DNA of 64,000 nucleotides from Notospermus geniculatus (taxonomy: Eukaryota > Nemertea > Pilidiophora > Heteronemertea > Lineidae), in contig NMRB01000022.1 in the NCBI GenBank assembly GCA_002633025.1, positions 32,042-96,041 on the forward strand, read 5' to 3'. Under the pieces are notes generated by a model, which was given only the letters and a program-made list of their open reading frames with translations, ran no database searches and was not told the DNA's origin. Positions 1 through 12,440 of the stretch are shown one piece after another (position 1 is the first letter of the stretch; every line of letters begins with the position of its first letter). The position numbers and the translations under genes are program-made.

Positions 1-13
1 ATGCTCCGATCAA

Positions 14-735
14 AGATATTCTAAGTCCAGACTGATGTACTTCAGTAGTACTTGCCGTGCATTAGATTTAACCACTGGCGTTGGTATCGGCCTAGCGGTG
101 GGATGAGAAACTAAAATCCAGCCGCAGAAAATCGAAGGAAATAGATTTACCCATTAGCGTTGATATCGCCCTAGCGGTAGGAGGAAGAACTAACATCCAG
201 CAGCAGCAAATCGAATGAAACCAAGTCCGTGAACTTACTGTCAAAGACGCCCTCGATCTAGGACGACGAACTCGATATTACCAACCCTAAAATCTCCCTT
301 GCGGTAGACTGGTTACTGATCTCACCTCTCACCATCTCACCTCTAAGGCTTACACTGACCCCTACTAGGGCCTAGCGATGAAATCCGGAACCAAGCTAAC
401 CCTCGCAGCAAGATGGCGAACTAAAGCATAAGTGCTAAAATCGCCCTAGCGATAGAATGACAAACTACTGACCACCACACTCAAATTATCCTAGCGGTGG
501 GACATGAAACTAAAGCCCGCGGTGCTAAAATCACCTAGCGGTACAACGACAAACGAAAGACCACCAGCGCAAACATCATCTTAGCAGCAGGATATCAAAC
601 TAAAGCCTTCAGCGCTGAAACCCCCTAGTGGTAGGATTCCAAACCAATATTCACCAGCGCTCGAGATTGCCCTGGCGGTAGAATATAAAACCGATCAGTG
701 AGAGTGGAACTTTTCCGAGTAGGACGAAAGAGTCA
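14..735 (+). repeat. Direct repeat, unit A
   Basis: Starts AGATATTCTAAGT and repeats many short CCTAGCGGT-type words. It matches 1567-2417 in order and orientation, without the 222-base element at 1888-2109. No coding potential seen. Confidence 0.8.
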
Positions 736-1350
736 TAGTCGGGCAGATATGTGACATATATGTTCACTTCCGGCAGAAAGTGCACAAATTTGCATACAGG
801 GATATTTTTGTGCGTAGAATCCAAAAATTGCCGGATCCAAGAGGTCTGAGCAATGGGTCGGCCGCCATCTTGAATTTTCAAAATGGCCGCCATGGTGAGA
901 GGTGGGAAGTCACTTAGCTATCTTCGAAAGCACTCTCGTCAATGAAATTTGGTATAGAGGGGTATTTTGGTGTGCCGAGTTCAAAAATTGCGGGATCCAA
1001 GAGATTTGACAAATGGGTCGGCCGCCATTTTGAATTTTCAAAATGGCCGCCACGCTGAGAGGTAAGTCACTAAGATAGCCTCCAAAGCACTCAGGTCAAT
1101 GAAATTTGGTATATAGTGATATTTTGCTGTGCTGAGTTCAAAAATTGCCAGATCCAAGAGGTTTGACCGATGGGTCGGCCGCCATTTTGAATTTTCAAAA
1201 TGGCCGCCACGGTGAGAGTTTGGAAGTCACTTAGCTAGCTTCCAAAGCACTCACGTCAATGAAATTTGGTATAGAGGGGTATTTTGGTGTGCTGAGTTCA
1301 AAAATTGCCGGATCCAAGAGGTTTGACTAATGAGTCGGCCGCCATTTTGA
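736..1350 (+). repeat. Tandem repeat, about 157-160 bp
   Basis: GCCGCCAT recurs at 861, 1021, 1178 and 1338. Each unit has the near-palindrome GCCATTTTGAATTTTCAAAA and TGAAATTTGGTATAGAGG. The array ends at a single N (1351). Confidence 0.85.
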
Positions 1351-1566
1351 NAGTAAACGCCAGTGTTGCAGGACAACTGAAATTTGCGCCTCCATTTTGA
1401 CTGTATAGCGCATGCGTATGGTTGTCATAACCGAGGCTATACCGATTCTACCCCGGGTCCGTTTACATTGCTTTAAGAAATTTATAACCTGATATAGGGC
1501 GAATCTACCTCGGTTCTGACCCAGAGTAAATTAAACAGGAAATTCGTGTAATGTAAATGCGGTTTT
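1351..1566. other. Spacer after a single-N join
   Basis: A single N at 1351 followed by about 215 bases without repeats or coding signal, between the tandem array and direct repeat unit B. Other isolated Ns are at 8317, 36565, 42996 and 58592. Confidence 0.5.
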
Positions 1567-2417
1567 AGATATTCTAAGTGCAGATAAGCTTCAGTAGTAC
1601 TTGCCGTGCATTAGATTTAACGACTGGCGTTTATATCGGCCTAGCGATGGGATGAGAAACTAAAATCCAGTAGCAGCAAATCGAAGGAAACCAAGTCCTT
1701 GAACTTAACCTGTCAAAGACGCCCTCGATCTTGGACGACGAACTCGATATTTACCAACCCTAAAATCTCACTTGCGGTAGACTGGTTTATACTGACCTCA
1801 CCTCTAGGGCCCCACACTGACCCCAAGCGATGAAATGCGGAACCAAGTTAACCCTCCCGGCAAGATGACGAACTAAAGCATAAGCGACTAGACTGGTACC
1901 AGGTCTTCTGGGCAGCTTGCATTCGAAGACCGGTGAAAGCAAATGATCTAAGCCGGATTCCCGGCTAGTGACGTCATTCTACAGCTCCACGAGCAATAGA
2001 CCGACGCCGAGCTAAATATAGACCAGCGGGCGCCATGTGATGATGGTTTTATTATGCATTTGCTTTTGCGTCTGTCCTAGTATTTTTCATCAGGACAGTG
2101 TTCGGTCTAATAAGCGATAAAATCGCCCTAGCGATAGAATGACAAACTACTGACCACCACACTCAAATCATCCTAGCGGTGGGACATGAAACTAAAGCCC
2201 GCGATGCTAAAATCACCTAGCGGTACAACGACAAACGAACGACCACCAGCGCAAACATCATCTTAGCAGCAGGATATCAAACTAAAGCCTTCAGCGTTGA
2301 AACCCCCTAGTGGTAGGATCCCAAACCAATATTCACCAGCGCTCGAGATTGCCCTGGCGGTAGAATATAAAACCAATCAGTGAGAGTGGAACTTTTCCGA
2401 GCAGAACGAAAGAGTCA
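1567..2417 (+). repeat. Direct repeat, unit B
   Basis: Second copy of 14-735, interrupted by the element at 1888-2109. Confidence 0.8.
1888..2109. mobile_element. hAT-like non-autonomous element with 8-bp duplication
   Basis: 222 bases flanked by ATAAGCGA on both sides (1880-1887 and 2110-2117). Its ends TAGACTGG... and ...TTCGGTCTA form short imperfect inverted repeats. The other direct-repeat copy has the empty site near 437. Its first 100 bases recur at 11705-11804. Confidence 0.72.
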
Positions 2418-3339
2418 ACAAAAACCAATTTATTTGTGATCCAAAACGCAGGAGGGGTTCGGCGCTTCCAATTCCACAATCTACGTCATCAGCTTGCGCA
2501 GCGTGAGGGAAAAAATACTTTTTTTACAGATAACACAAACACGAGGTTTAATCCTGTTCGTAGTGACAGGTGGTGCGTGTTTTTCTGCAGAATTCAATGA
2601 CAAACACGCATCGTGCGGTTTATGCTAATTCCAGCTCCGCTGCAGTTTCTCAAATCTTAGTCAAAAACTCTTTACTGGGTAATTGGAAATTTATTGATTT
2701 TCATCAAAAAAAGCGCGCGTCATTGGTAAAAACGGCAAACACGATATAACAAGCTTGAACTTGGTTTCAAATACGTCTAATTGACTGGTAAAATCTTTGA
2801 ACCGGCGGAGGTAAAGGTAAAAAAAGGGATTATATATAAAGAGGCGAGATCTTAGATACATGACGTATATCCTTAAGCCTGTTACCCTTTTGATGCGAGC
2901 ATATATTGGAGGATGTTTTCTAAGACGGCGCGCCAGACTCTAGTTTCTATGACAAGCCAGGAATAGAAACGAGTGAACAAGGCACATTTTCTGCACATCA
3001 ATATCCAGGTTTTTTTCCTTGCCTTTCTTAAATAACGAAGCTAAGCAATAGCTTCCTTGCAATTCTATGGCCAAGGGTGGAGATTTAGCGGGATCAAGGG
3101 ATGGCGTGACGTACAAAAGGCATTTTTATAATCATGCCACGTCGAGATTTTTTCAAATGAAGCCATTAATCTGGTAGAAGACGAAGACGGCCGTTACAAA
3201 GGTAGGTCTTCTTGTTGATTACGGTTCCACTACGCGACGGTTGCAGTGTCTACCTTTGCTGTCCGCTCGATAGGTAGCAAACAGGAACAGACATCCTGAG
3301 AATATCAGAGCCAGCAGCAGCACACCAGGCGATTTCGTA
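2418..3339. other. No gene seen
   Basis: AT-rich, non-repetitive at the scale visible here; no convincing exon or RNA gene. Confidence 0.4.
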
Positions 3340-3516
3340 GCTACGAAGTGGAAATTTACAAATTCAAGATTCACCATAACTTCCTCGGTCTTACATGATA
3401 TGCTAAAGACGCACTGGCGGCAGTGGTAGCAACCATCTCCAGAATACATTAGGTCCTGGAGATGAAGTAGAATTTCGTATTTCGTACTTCTTTTCGTCAG
3501 ATTTGCGAAACCTCCC
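3340..3516 (-). mobile_element. Truncated MITE of the GAGGTTTCG family
   Basis: Matches the right half of 22713-23109 (AAGTGGAAATTTA, CGGTCTTACATGA, GAATTTCGTATTTCGTACTT) and ends TTTGCGAAACCTCC. Confidence 0.75.
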
Positions 3517-3631
3517 TAATACCGACAGCGATGTCGCCTAGCCTGCGGTGGCTGGCGAGAATATCGGTGACGACTAGATCGCTTGCGGATATCGCCTGGC
3601 GTGCTGCTGGCTTGCGCTCGCGCACTCCGTC

Positions 3632-3945
3632 ACCATCTTCGATGATCGAAGGCCGATCTGCTCACCACTACGTTACACCGCACATCACCCTTCGAGAAAG
3701 TGACCGGTCCACGGCGTATCTGCCGCCTCGAGAAGAAGAGGCCAATCAGAATCGATGTTGTAAAATTGGAATCGTGGTACAAAGAGTTGTAGCCGAAGAC
3801 CCGATATAAAGTGTCATATGATTGGCCGACCGGTAAAGTTGGCATGGTGCCAAGATACGCCGCCGACTGGTCTATTTCTCGAAGGGTGATGTGCGATGTA
3901 ACGCAGTGGAGAGCAGATCGGCCTTCGATCATCGAAGATGTCCGT
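3632..3945. mobile_element. Palindromic element
   Basis: About 90-base inverted arms: CGATGATCGAAGGCCGATCT with CACATCACCCTTCGAGAAA, and the reverse order at 3850-3945. GATTACCTCAGGAT at 4001 resembles the end of the 22411-22482 hairpin. Confidence 0.7.
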
Positions 3946-4299
3946 CACCGCCCCTAACGTCTGTAAGCGGTGACGGAGGGGTAAGCGTTAAGAACCACTG
4001 ATTACCTCAGGATGGGAATAGGACACCAGGGCTGACGTAAACCTACATCCGCTGATGCATCAGATATCTCACGACTGGTCTCCTCTTTCCTTTGATACGC
4101 GTGTTCGGCGATGGGTTATGTACGGTACCAATCTGTGTCAGTCTGATTGGTAATAGCCTTGCCTTTCATTGGGTTTGTGAGGCAGTATTGGTGACGAATC
4201 TTTATCATGCAGGTTTATTTGTTGTATGATCTTTACTTATATGTATAGGGATGGCAAACGATCGCGATCACAAGATCAGCGTCGAAGTTAACGTAGGAA

Positions 4300-4566
4300 A
4301 TCAGTACGTTGCACAATTGACCTCCTTTCCGCGCCGCGCATGCAGTGTCCTGCACGTACCGTCGTCGTATCTTCCGCGGACGTCGCGCGCCGTCATGGAG
4401 GCACGCATTGAAGACGTAACGTCATTCGCCCGTGGTGCGCGGACGCCACGCAGAAGAGACGCGTGACGCACCCGTACCATACGCAATGAACTGAAGCGTA
4501 TCTTCCGCGTCACGTACGCGGTAGGTACGCGGATAAAGGTAGGTCAATTGTGCAACGTACTGTATC
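4300..4566. mobile_element. MITE with 24-bp inverted ends
   Basis: CAGTACGTTGCACAATTGAC at the left is inverted at 4541-4565. The inside is GC-rich with many ACG/CGT words; open frames here are by-products of that composition. Confidence 0.75.
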
Positions 4567-6900
4567 AGACTGACGTGAAGAGTAAAGTCACAGGAACTAA
4601 ACACATTGCAATTCGCAAGAACCAATCACTTCGCGAATCAAGGGAACCAATTAGATCGTGAATCAATGAGGATCCACCAATTAGAATAGAGGAAAGAGTT
4701 CTCCCGACCAATCAATTTGACGGAAATGGTCTATCCGACCTCACGTGCCCGGCAGTTCAGCCAAGCCCGCGGATCTCCGACCTAGAATTCACGATCACCA
4801 ATCTTCTACTGACAGCCTTTCACGGATCTTGGGGCGTTTTTACCCGTGGTATTTACGGGATAAACGATCTCTTCGTCTTCTCACGTTCAACCTGTCAGCC
4901 CCCGTCCTCTTCCACCCCTCATCGACACCAGACCGGGTACGCACGCATCACTTTCACGGTCAATTAATGCCAGAAATGTCACTTATATTGGCGAATATAG
5001 ACTCTACATTGTGTCTATTAATCTATCGAGTTCTAAATTATCTTATCGCATATTGATCAGCATATGGTTGACGGAATGCTGAGGGTGCTCACGGCGAATC
5101 TGCAACGACTACATGTATGTAATTAGGTTCCAGGACCAAGTGATCGCTGAAGTACATGTAGACACTGCAGTGTTTGCGGTGTTTGGACGTTTTTTCGGGG
5201 ACTTTTTTCTTTCTGCTCACGGAGTTTTTGCTCCAACATTCGCCAGATATATCATTTTTAGCTGATTATTGTCATACATGTACATGAATGCCTTCGCCCA
5301 TTTTTTGCGATCGCAGCTCGCAAATTCTTCAAACAGGCGCGAAGTCCAAGGGGGGCACCCGGCGCACGCCCCTCCCTTCGGCCAACAAATCTGTAAAATC
5401 GACCGTGAAATCCTGATATTTGGAGCAAATCATAAATTCACCGCTGATTTCAATGTTTCTAGCACAGTGCGCCTCCTCTTTTCCGAAATCGTGGATCCGC
5501 CCCCCCCCCCTGCCATTGGTGCATCCAATCTTTGGTTCAGGTATCTCCTCATCCCTATCGAATCTCCCCTGCCTTTTGCAACATTCACCATTCTACCAAA
5601 CAATCAACCTGTTTTCCTCCAAATGAAATTCAATTCAACTTTAATTCTAATCAACTCTATTCAGATCGACTCGGCTCGATTCAATAAGACTCGATACGAT
5701 TCCATTCGATTTGTCATTTTGTTATCTTCGATTTTTGCTCAACTGACTTCTTGGGGTATGGCCTTCACAAGTACACAAGTACATGCACATAACGTTACAT
5801 ACATGTATACATGAACCTCCCGTACCTTAGGTTCTACTGGCAATAATTGTTACTAGCAAGAACCCGTGGGAATCGGGGATTCTGAGTTTGGCTGAGGTTG
5901 GAATGCACGGCACGGCTGGAATTGGTGCAACACGGTGTAGCCTACGGTAGGGAGAATTTAGAAAGCAATCGAACAACACCGTTAAAAAGTAAAATTGCTA
6001 CCAGAACAAAGTCCTCTTCGCAGATTAAACCACCCGTTGCATCAGGATATGGTATCCTCTATTACCATGCCGAATTTCGAGGCAAAACAAAGCTTCTAAG
6101 TGTGACTTTATTGAGCCGACTTCCAGTATTTTTATATAGATTAACGAACGGATGGGAGTCATGGGATTACGTCCGAGTTACAACAGTCTGCATTTGCGAG
6201 GTTACACATGTATTATTTTGAACGGTCATGGTCTCTAAAATACACGATCAATATTATTGCACAATATGGGGCCAAAATACATGTATGGGCATGTGCTTCT
6301 GGCATGATGGGTAGAAGAAAGATTAACAGTAATATCGCAGCCTCATCTTGTGCAATAATATTGCGCGTGTATGGGTGGCTTAAGCCATTTATTCTAATCC
6401 CTCATTGACCAATAAATCCGGACTTTAATTCCTCGGCTCGTGCCACACAGGGAAACCAGGCACAAGTCGAGAGGGTAACGATTGACGACAATGTAACCAA
6501 TGAAACCAATTACGTTGTAGTTACATTATCAAAGAGAAGTCTCTACTGCATGTAGCTGAGTCGATGACCGAACAGGGGTAGTCAAGACCTTAGAGATTGT
6601 GTCAAGAGCGAAGTATCGAAAATCTCTCTATTGGTGATCGAAACCTGATTATGCGAACTTTACTTCAGGCAAACCTAGACAAGTACAATCTCGCCGGAGC
6701 TATAGACCAGGGTAAAGGATATTTTAATTGGATTTTCAACAAATGTCAAGGTACTTTCCGTATCATACCAAAACCTATATCAAGTGTACGTTAATGACAA
6801 CCTACAAGACACCAGCTATCAGATAATGAGGTAATATCGATTCTTTACCTGGTCGGTGGCCTTTCGAAAAAAGCGAAAAATGACGAATTGAAAGGTTATA
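4567..6900. other. Repeat debris, no gene seen
   Basis: Contains a GGGGGGCACCCGGC repeat at 5348-5433 (again at 7947-8023) and an inverted pair around 6240-6370 (CAATATTATTGCACAA). The open frame 5269-5814 is not supported as a gene. Confidence 0.4.
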
Positions 6901-8858
6901 AAAGACATCATGATGGCGTGGAGTGCATTTTGCTTGGTGCCTAGTCATTATCATTAGTCATTGAGGGGTCATATTACATCGCTTTGTCTCTTCGTGAATG
7001 TCCGTGAAATGCCGAAGATGACGTCACTATCGTGAGTCGAATGAGCGAAGAAACTGACCTTGACCTTGATCGTGACCTTGGGTTTTTGGAAGGTCAAGAA
7101 TACCGTGGAAACGAAATCGTTTGGACGACTACAGGAGAAACGAACACAGGTATATTGTAATTTTTTATGAGCAGGCCGACTATTCAGGTAATATTTCCAC
7201 TCGGAAAAGGGGGAAACTTCTTGACAAAGCCATCCGCAGTTGACCGCCACAGGCCTACATGTACATGACAGACAACAATCGAACATTTTCCGAAGTCGTC
7301 ACCCAAGACACATTTCATCATGAAGAAATCTGTGAGAGAACGAAGTTGGTCGAATGTGCGTCAGACTAGTAACATGTACATAAGAAAATGAAAAAGGCCG
7401 GCAATGGTCCAAGTTGATGGAGGTTTATGAAGAAGAAAGAGCTCCATGGTTTATGCATCATTTTTCGCCACCGAACGAACGGATATACGGCGTTTTGCAG
7501 TGGAAATCTCTCTTTCAATGTAGCTTTGTTCATTCACCTTCCAAGATATGGCCACACGCAGCGGCACCTCTTCAAGAGAGATCCCCAGCTACCGTCATTG
7601 CTGAGCGCAAAACGGCCCCTTCCACGTCGCACGTTTTTATGAAGACCAACGGCTCAATTCGCAGCCTGCTTACCATTACGTGACCTATGGTGTCGCCTGC
7701 TTTCCGGCAGCTGCATGTGGGGTTGACAGGTTGATGGAGTACCCGGGCGGAACTCCGCCGCCTCTCAAGGACAAAACCTCGATGAACATTCAATCTCCAT
7801 CTCAACACTTGAATCATCAGTCCCATTCCCATACAATCGAATATGAAGCATTACTCTTCCGCCCTACCGACCAATCTTAGCCATGGTTGTTCAGGAGATG
7901 CGCTCCCTGCGAAGGGAGAGGACAAGGCCAGGCGCGGATCCGGGGGGGGCACCCGGCACTCCCCCCTTCGGCCAAAAATCTGTAAAACTGACCGTGGAAT
8001 TCTGAAATTTGGAGCAAATCATTGAAAACAAGAGCAGGACATCGGAGCGATGTCTATGGTTTCCGATGATAAGTTTACTACTCTAGAGCTAGTTATCTGT
8101 GACCTTGACCTCTGACCTTGAGAAGTATTGCGTAACTGGAACAGGGATCCTTGATTAAACAAATAGGGGATGGTTAATGCAGGCTTCTAATTAGTTTTCC
8201 CCTGAAATTCTGAGTAGATTTGCACTTTAGAACTGTTTGACCTTGACCTTGACCTCTGACCTTCAAGGTCATTGTGTAATCTGAAAGCTCATCCTTGATA
8301 ACCTAGGTGTAGATGANATGAATTTCAAACAGGATCAAGTATAGCGGTCGCCGGTCTTTTTAGCAAGCTGGGTTTGGTTCGATAGCAAAGGAATCACACA
8401 ATTTTTGACCTTATGAGAAAGCGTCTTCAGGGAAAGTAACGTGTTAAATGAACGTTGATCCTTCTACCCCAAGATCAATTTTGTCAAAAAGTGAAACGCA
8501 AAACGCACGGCAGCAAGGAAGCCGTCACATACATGTAGGTAAGTATTATGAAACACACACTGGCAATGAAAGGTTCTGGTCGAGGCATTCTTCGATTTTC
8601 GTGATGATCACGGAGTTGTCGTGGGTGCGGGCTAGGCTAGGCTAGCAACATGCGACCGAATTTTTTTTCAAAGCAGCAATGGCCGAGAGTCTGAGAGATT
8701 TGATCTGTACACGAATGTTCCTTGTAAAGATGCGAGTTGTTGCCATCCGAAACACGAAAACTGCTTGTAAGTCAACGAAAATTGTTTAGTGTACTGCCCT
8801 AAGTGTCGATGGACTTTGGTCGATCTCATAAGAACAGTACGTGACTAGTTTTATAATA
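6901..8858. other. Repeat debris with TGACCT clusters
   Basis: No gene recognised. TGACCT half-sites cluster at 7055-7096, 8100-8118 and 8238-8271. A single N lies at 8317. Confidence 0.4.
8238..8271. promoter_or_regulatory. Cluster of nuclear-receptor-type half-sites
   Basis: Four TGACCT hexamers in direct order with spacings 0, 0 and 1, followed by AGGTCA in the opposite sense. This matches the half-site bound by nuclear receptors, but such words also occur in common repeats, including copies in this window at 33821 and 34014. Function is not shown. Confidence 0.3.
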
Positions 8859-8930
8859 GGGAGGTTTCGCAAATCTGACGAAATACGAAGTACGAAATAC
8901 GAAATTGGACTTCAGTTCCATGACATAATA

Positions 8931-9388
8931 GCCGTGGTTACACCTATCCAAAATCCCCGTGCTTTTTGAGACACGGGGTTTTTCCGAACCAGAAAAAACA
9001 CGGCGTTGACACGGCGAGCAGTTACACTACTAAAAGTGCTATTGGTAATAAGTTCCGTATCCCGGCGATAGGGGCACTGCATGTAGGCAACTCTCTGTCA
9101 TCGAGTGGCTACTGGAGGCGTGAAATATCCTATACGCATGCGCATGACTCATCGATTTGCATCGCCGTCTGTCGCCGGGTGCTTGGAACTACAAATAAAC
9201 ACGGGGATTTCGCGGTTACACTACATAAAATCCCCGTGTCTTAATAGCCCCGGCGTTGCCCCTTCGAGCTCGCTGGGGCTAATAAGCACGGGGATTTCAG
9301 ACACGGGTCTATTTAAACTCGGCGATTTATAGGTGTAACCGCAAAATTCCCGGGGAAAGCACGGGGATTTATGTAGTGTAACCACAGC
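8931..9388. mobile_element. MITE inserted at a TA
   Basis: TIRs GCCGTGGTTACAC and GTGTAACCACAGC with TA on both sides. The inside repeats CACGGGGATTT in both orientations, including sub-terminal copies. The empty site is seen at 22773-22790. Confidence 0.82.
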
Positions 9389-9486
9389 TAAAGTATTTCA
9401 GGAGATGGTTGGTACCACAAATACATGTATCGCCAACTGCAATAGCGCCTTTCGCGTTTGTCGTTAGACTGCATGATAGAGTTACG

Positions 9487-9548
9487 ATGATAATAAGCAA
9501 GGAGTCAATCTCCAGAATTCTGGAGACTGACTTCTTGCTTATTATCAT
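9487..9548. mobile_element. 62-bp near-perfect palindrome
   Basis: ATGATAATAAGCAAG ... CTTGCTTATTATCAT around CCAGAATTCTGG. Flanked by two copies of ATAGAGTTACGATG (9476 and 9584), so it appears to be an insertion or local duplication. Confidence 0.7.
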
Positions 9549-9920
9549 TTTGTGTGTCAATTTTGTGCTATTCTGTATCTTGGATAGAGTTACGATGTGT
9601 ATTAAACTTTAAAATTTATCTTTCGTTTCCACTTCGTATCTACAACGTGAAAATTTAAAACTTCAAGATGCACCATAACTCTCTCGGTCTTACATGATGT
9701 GCTAAAAGACGCACTGGCAGCAGGCTATATTTGTGGTACTAGCCATCTCCTGAAATACATTACCTCATGGAAATGAAGTTGAATTTCGTATTTCGTACTT
9801 CGTGTTTCGTCGGATTTGTGAAACATCGCTATAAAAATGAAAAGGGGCTGGACAAACCGCCACACAGAACGATGCATGGGACCAATATCAGAATACCTGT
9901 GTCTTTTGTCACCCCCATAT

Positions 9921-10178
9921 AAAGTGCTTCTCAGAATGTCCAGTCATTTTTGCACTCATTTTACCTTGCAATGGAACCTAACCACAAACCACTAAATGGG
10001 CCAATTTCATGTGCATGATTGCATGATTATCTTGAATCAGAGAAGAGACCTGAACAAGGTTCTATTAGAAGTCGGTCAACCGTGCACACGTAATTGCCTA
10101 ATTTGTGGTTTGTGGTTAGGTTCCATTGCAAGGTAAAATGAGTGCAAAAATGACTGGACATTCTGAAAAGCACTTTAC
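9921..10178. mobile_element. Inverted-repeat element
   Basis: About 70-base arms (AATGTCCAGTCATTTTTGCA, CCTTGCAATGGAACCTAACC) inverted at 10104-10178. Confidence 0.78.
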
Positions 10179-11029
10179 TGTGTGGCAAAATGTGCTGAAG
10201 AATGACTGACTACCCTATTGTAAAGCCAAGTCAGTTAATGGTAACAATAGAGCATCTGGGCTGTTCTATTCATTGTTGGATCAGGCTGTGGTGGCTTATC
10301 CCGAAAGTTTCCAGCCCATTCATGAAGATCATTGATTATGGTAACACCATTTATGACGTATGAAGGTATTCGTTGTGGTTGTCGTTGTCATCTCTCCAGC
10401 ATTGTTATGTTTACATCACCCCCGGGGCTGCGGTTTGAAAACATCGTCTCCCATTACTAAACAACTCCACTGTGTGCAATCAGCCGAGTTGGAAGCCCAT
10501 CAAAAAGTGTTCGATACCTTGGGCGACGTACTTAAACGTCGACACAACCATTACAAACCGCTAAAAACAGGGGACTCCGGGCGATATTTTTAAAATGTCA
10601 ACACAGCGTATGCTATTTTAGTGAAATTCTTCATGCTAGGACTGTCAGTTGAACGTGGCCGCCTCTGGGCTCGGAGCTCAAAACTGTCTCCACTCTTTTC
10701 ACTACTTCCTCTATGAGGTATATTCACCTAACAGCTAATTGCACAGGACTGGGTTTAAGTTGTGTGCCTTCCCAATTGCACGAGGTGCTAACCCCAGCTA
10801 CAAAGACACATTTTTCATGAGTAACTGCTTTGAGTTCACCAACCTAATAAATATTAAAGCTGAACCTCCTCATATATTTTGCAGGTCTTTTCTCTATTTC
10901 TGATTCACAACTTGAACATATACATGTAGTTATACTGTGAAATTCAGTGACATCGCGCCTAAAATAATAACTCGGGCGCGAGCTAGCATCAAATACGGCA
11001 TTATCAATTCTATAGACAACATCGGACGA
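10179..11029. other. No gene seen
   Basis: No supported exon. Open frames here are short and unlike known proteins. Confidence 0.35.
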
Positions 11030-11200
11030 ATTAGATGTACTATAGCAGCTACATGTAGGAGGAAACCGAAGTGCCCGGAAGGCGTGTGCTGCCAAAGAGA
11101 GCCGACCTCTCTATCACATGAAAACTTGGTACGGCCGAGGATTGAACCCAGAACCTCAGTGGTGACAGGGGTCGATGTGCGCCACTCTGACATCACCATC
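11030..11200 (-). mobile_element. tRNA-derived SINE
   Basis: Reverse complement carries GTGGCGCACATCGACCCC and a pol III B box (GGTTCAATCC, at about 11137-11150). The 10937-11473 open frame runs through it and is therefore doubtful. Confidence 0.65.
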
Positions 11201-11704
11201 CAACAGGAGGCAGCACTCTCATCCAATAAGGATTTCGACTTCCTTATCGAAGCACTCGAGGGTAATTCGGCGCCCACGACAGACATACCAAGTCAGACAT
11301 CTCGCAGTCGGCAACAACAGACGATTCATATCAACGGCAAACTAAAAGGAAAACTAATACCTATGGGGGAAATGGGATCGCAGCCGTGCGTGGTCGGATC
11401 GGATTATAATCCGGAACATTCTGTATACGACACCGGCGACGTCCCCTCGAGAAAACTAATAGCTCAGCTTTAACACGTACCATGAGGGGTAGTAACTCTC
11501 ATGAATTGCCAATGACCAGTCCCCGGGGCATTGTTTATCTGGTCATTTCATTGAAGTGCTCCGTTAGACCTAATCGGTGTACGCTTGTCTAGTTAGCGTA
11601 ACCATAAAACACGGCGTAACGAGAAAATTTATGCTCCCGCGTCGTGTTTACCATGTTTACCTTGTAGAACATTAGCTAGAATTCTGTTCTATCGGTCGAG
11701 CAAT

Positions 11705-11804
11705 AGACTAGACTGGTACCCGGTCTTCTGGGTAGCTTGCATTCGAAGACCGGTGAAAGCAAATGATCTAAGCCGGATTCCCGGCTAGTGACGTCATTCT
11801 ACAA
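11705..11804 (+). repeat. Left part of the 1888 element
   Basis: About 95% match to 1889-1988, including AGCCGGATTCCCGGCT, a small hairpin. The right half differs, so this is a truncated or chimaeric copy. Confidence 0.75.
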
Positions 11805-12440
11805 AATTGGGTCAGGTGACATTTTGACCAGATGGAGGCTCCTACAACTCAGGAAAATCCACATGATTGGTGCTCGATGAAGAATGAATGGGTCCGCTGT
11901 ATGCATTGAATTGGACCGTAGTGACACCTATTGGTCAACTCACTGACAGCTCCTATTGGTCTGCAGACGCCATTGAGCTTGCGCAGTCAATAACCGGAAG
12001 AGGGTCCTCTGGCAAAATAGTTCCCTTTTACCACGGGAAACCACTCACTTAGCCGCGGATATAGAAACTGTCGGAGCGTGATGTAATCAATTTAGGTTCA
12101 ATATGCCGCTCATGAAGATATATCTTGATGAAATTTGTAATTGGAGAAGGTGGAACTAGGAGTCGACCGCGGGAAACCGATCAATGGGGACCACTCACTC
12201 ACTGACTGCGGATTCGCATCCGAAGCAATCAGAGACGATGACCGAGTGACATGGAAGCTGAACTGGTGAGTTCTCCTTTAGGCTTATCAGTTCCAGGTGC
12301 CCGAAATGAGCAGAAGCTTTATTTTTCTCCATAAAGTACTTCATGGGCCACCGGATGTTTGGTGGACGGTTACGGTGGAATGAGAAAGTGCATAACGAGG
12401 GAGGTTAGCATTTTTCAAGGCCATTGACCAAAGTCAATGA
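11805..12440. other. No gene seen
   Basis: Repeat-like; CACCTATTGGTCAACTCACTGACAGCTCCTATTGG recurs in pieces at 29940-30240 and 45355-45390. No coding signal. Confidence 0.35.

Larger units (their letters stand above)
8859..9831. mobile_element. GAGGTTTCG-family MITE interrupted by two insertions
   Basis: Same element as 22713-23109: it begins GAGGTTTCGCAAATCTGACG and ends with the inverse near 9831. It is split by 8931-9388 and by the palindrome at 9487-9548. Confidence 0.82.

Noticed and set aside
5269-5814. 181-codon plus-strand open frame
   Set aside because: It runs through a dispersed GGGGGGCACCCGGC repeat and a C run, with low-complexity hydrophobic sequence; no family signature or splice support.
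10937-11473. 178-codon plus-strand open frame
   Set aside because: Its first half is the complement of a tRNA-derived SINE; the second half matches nothing I know.
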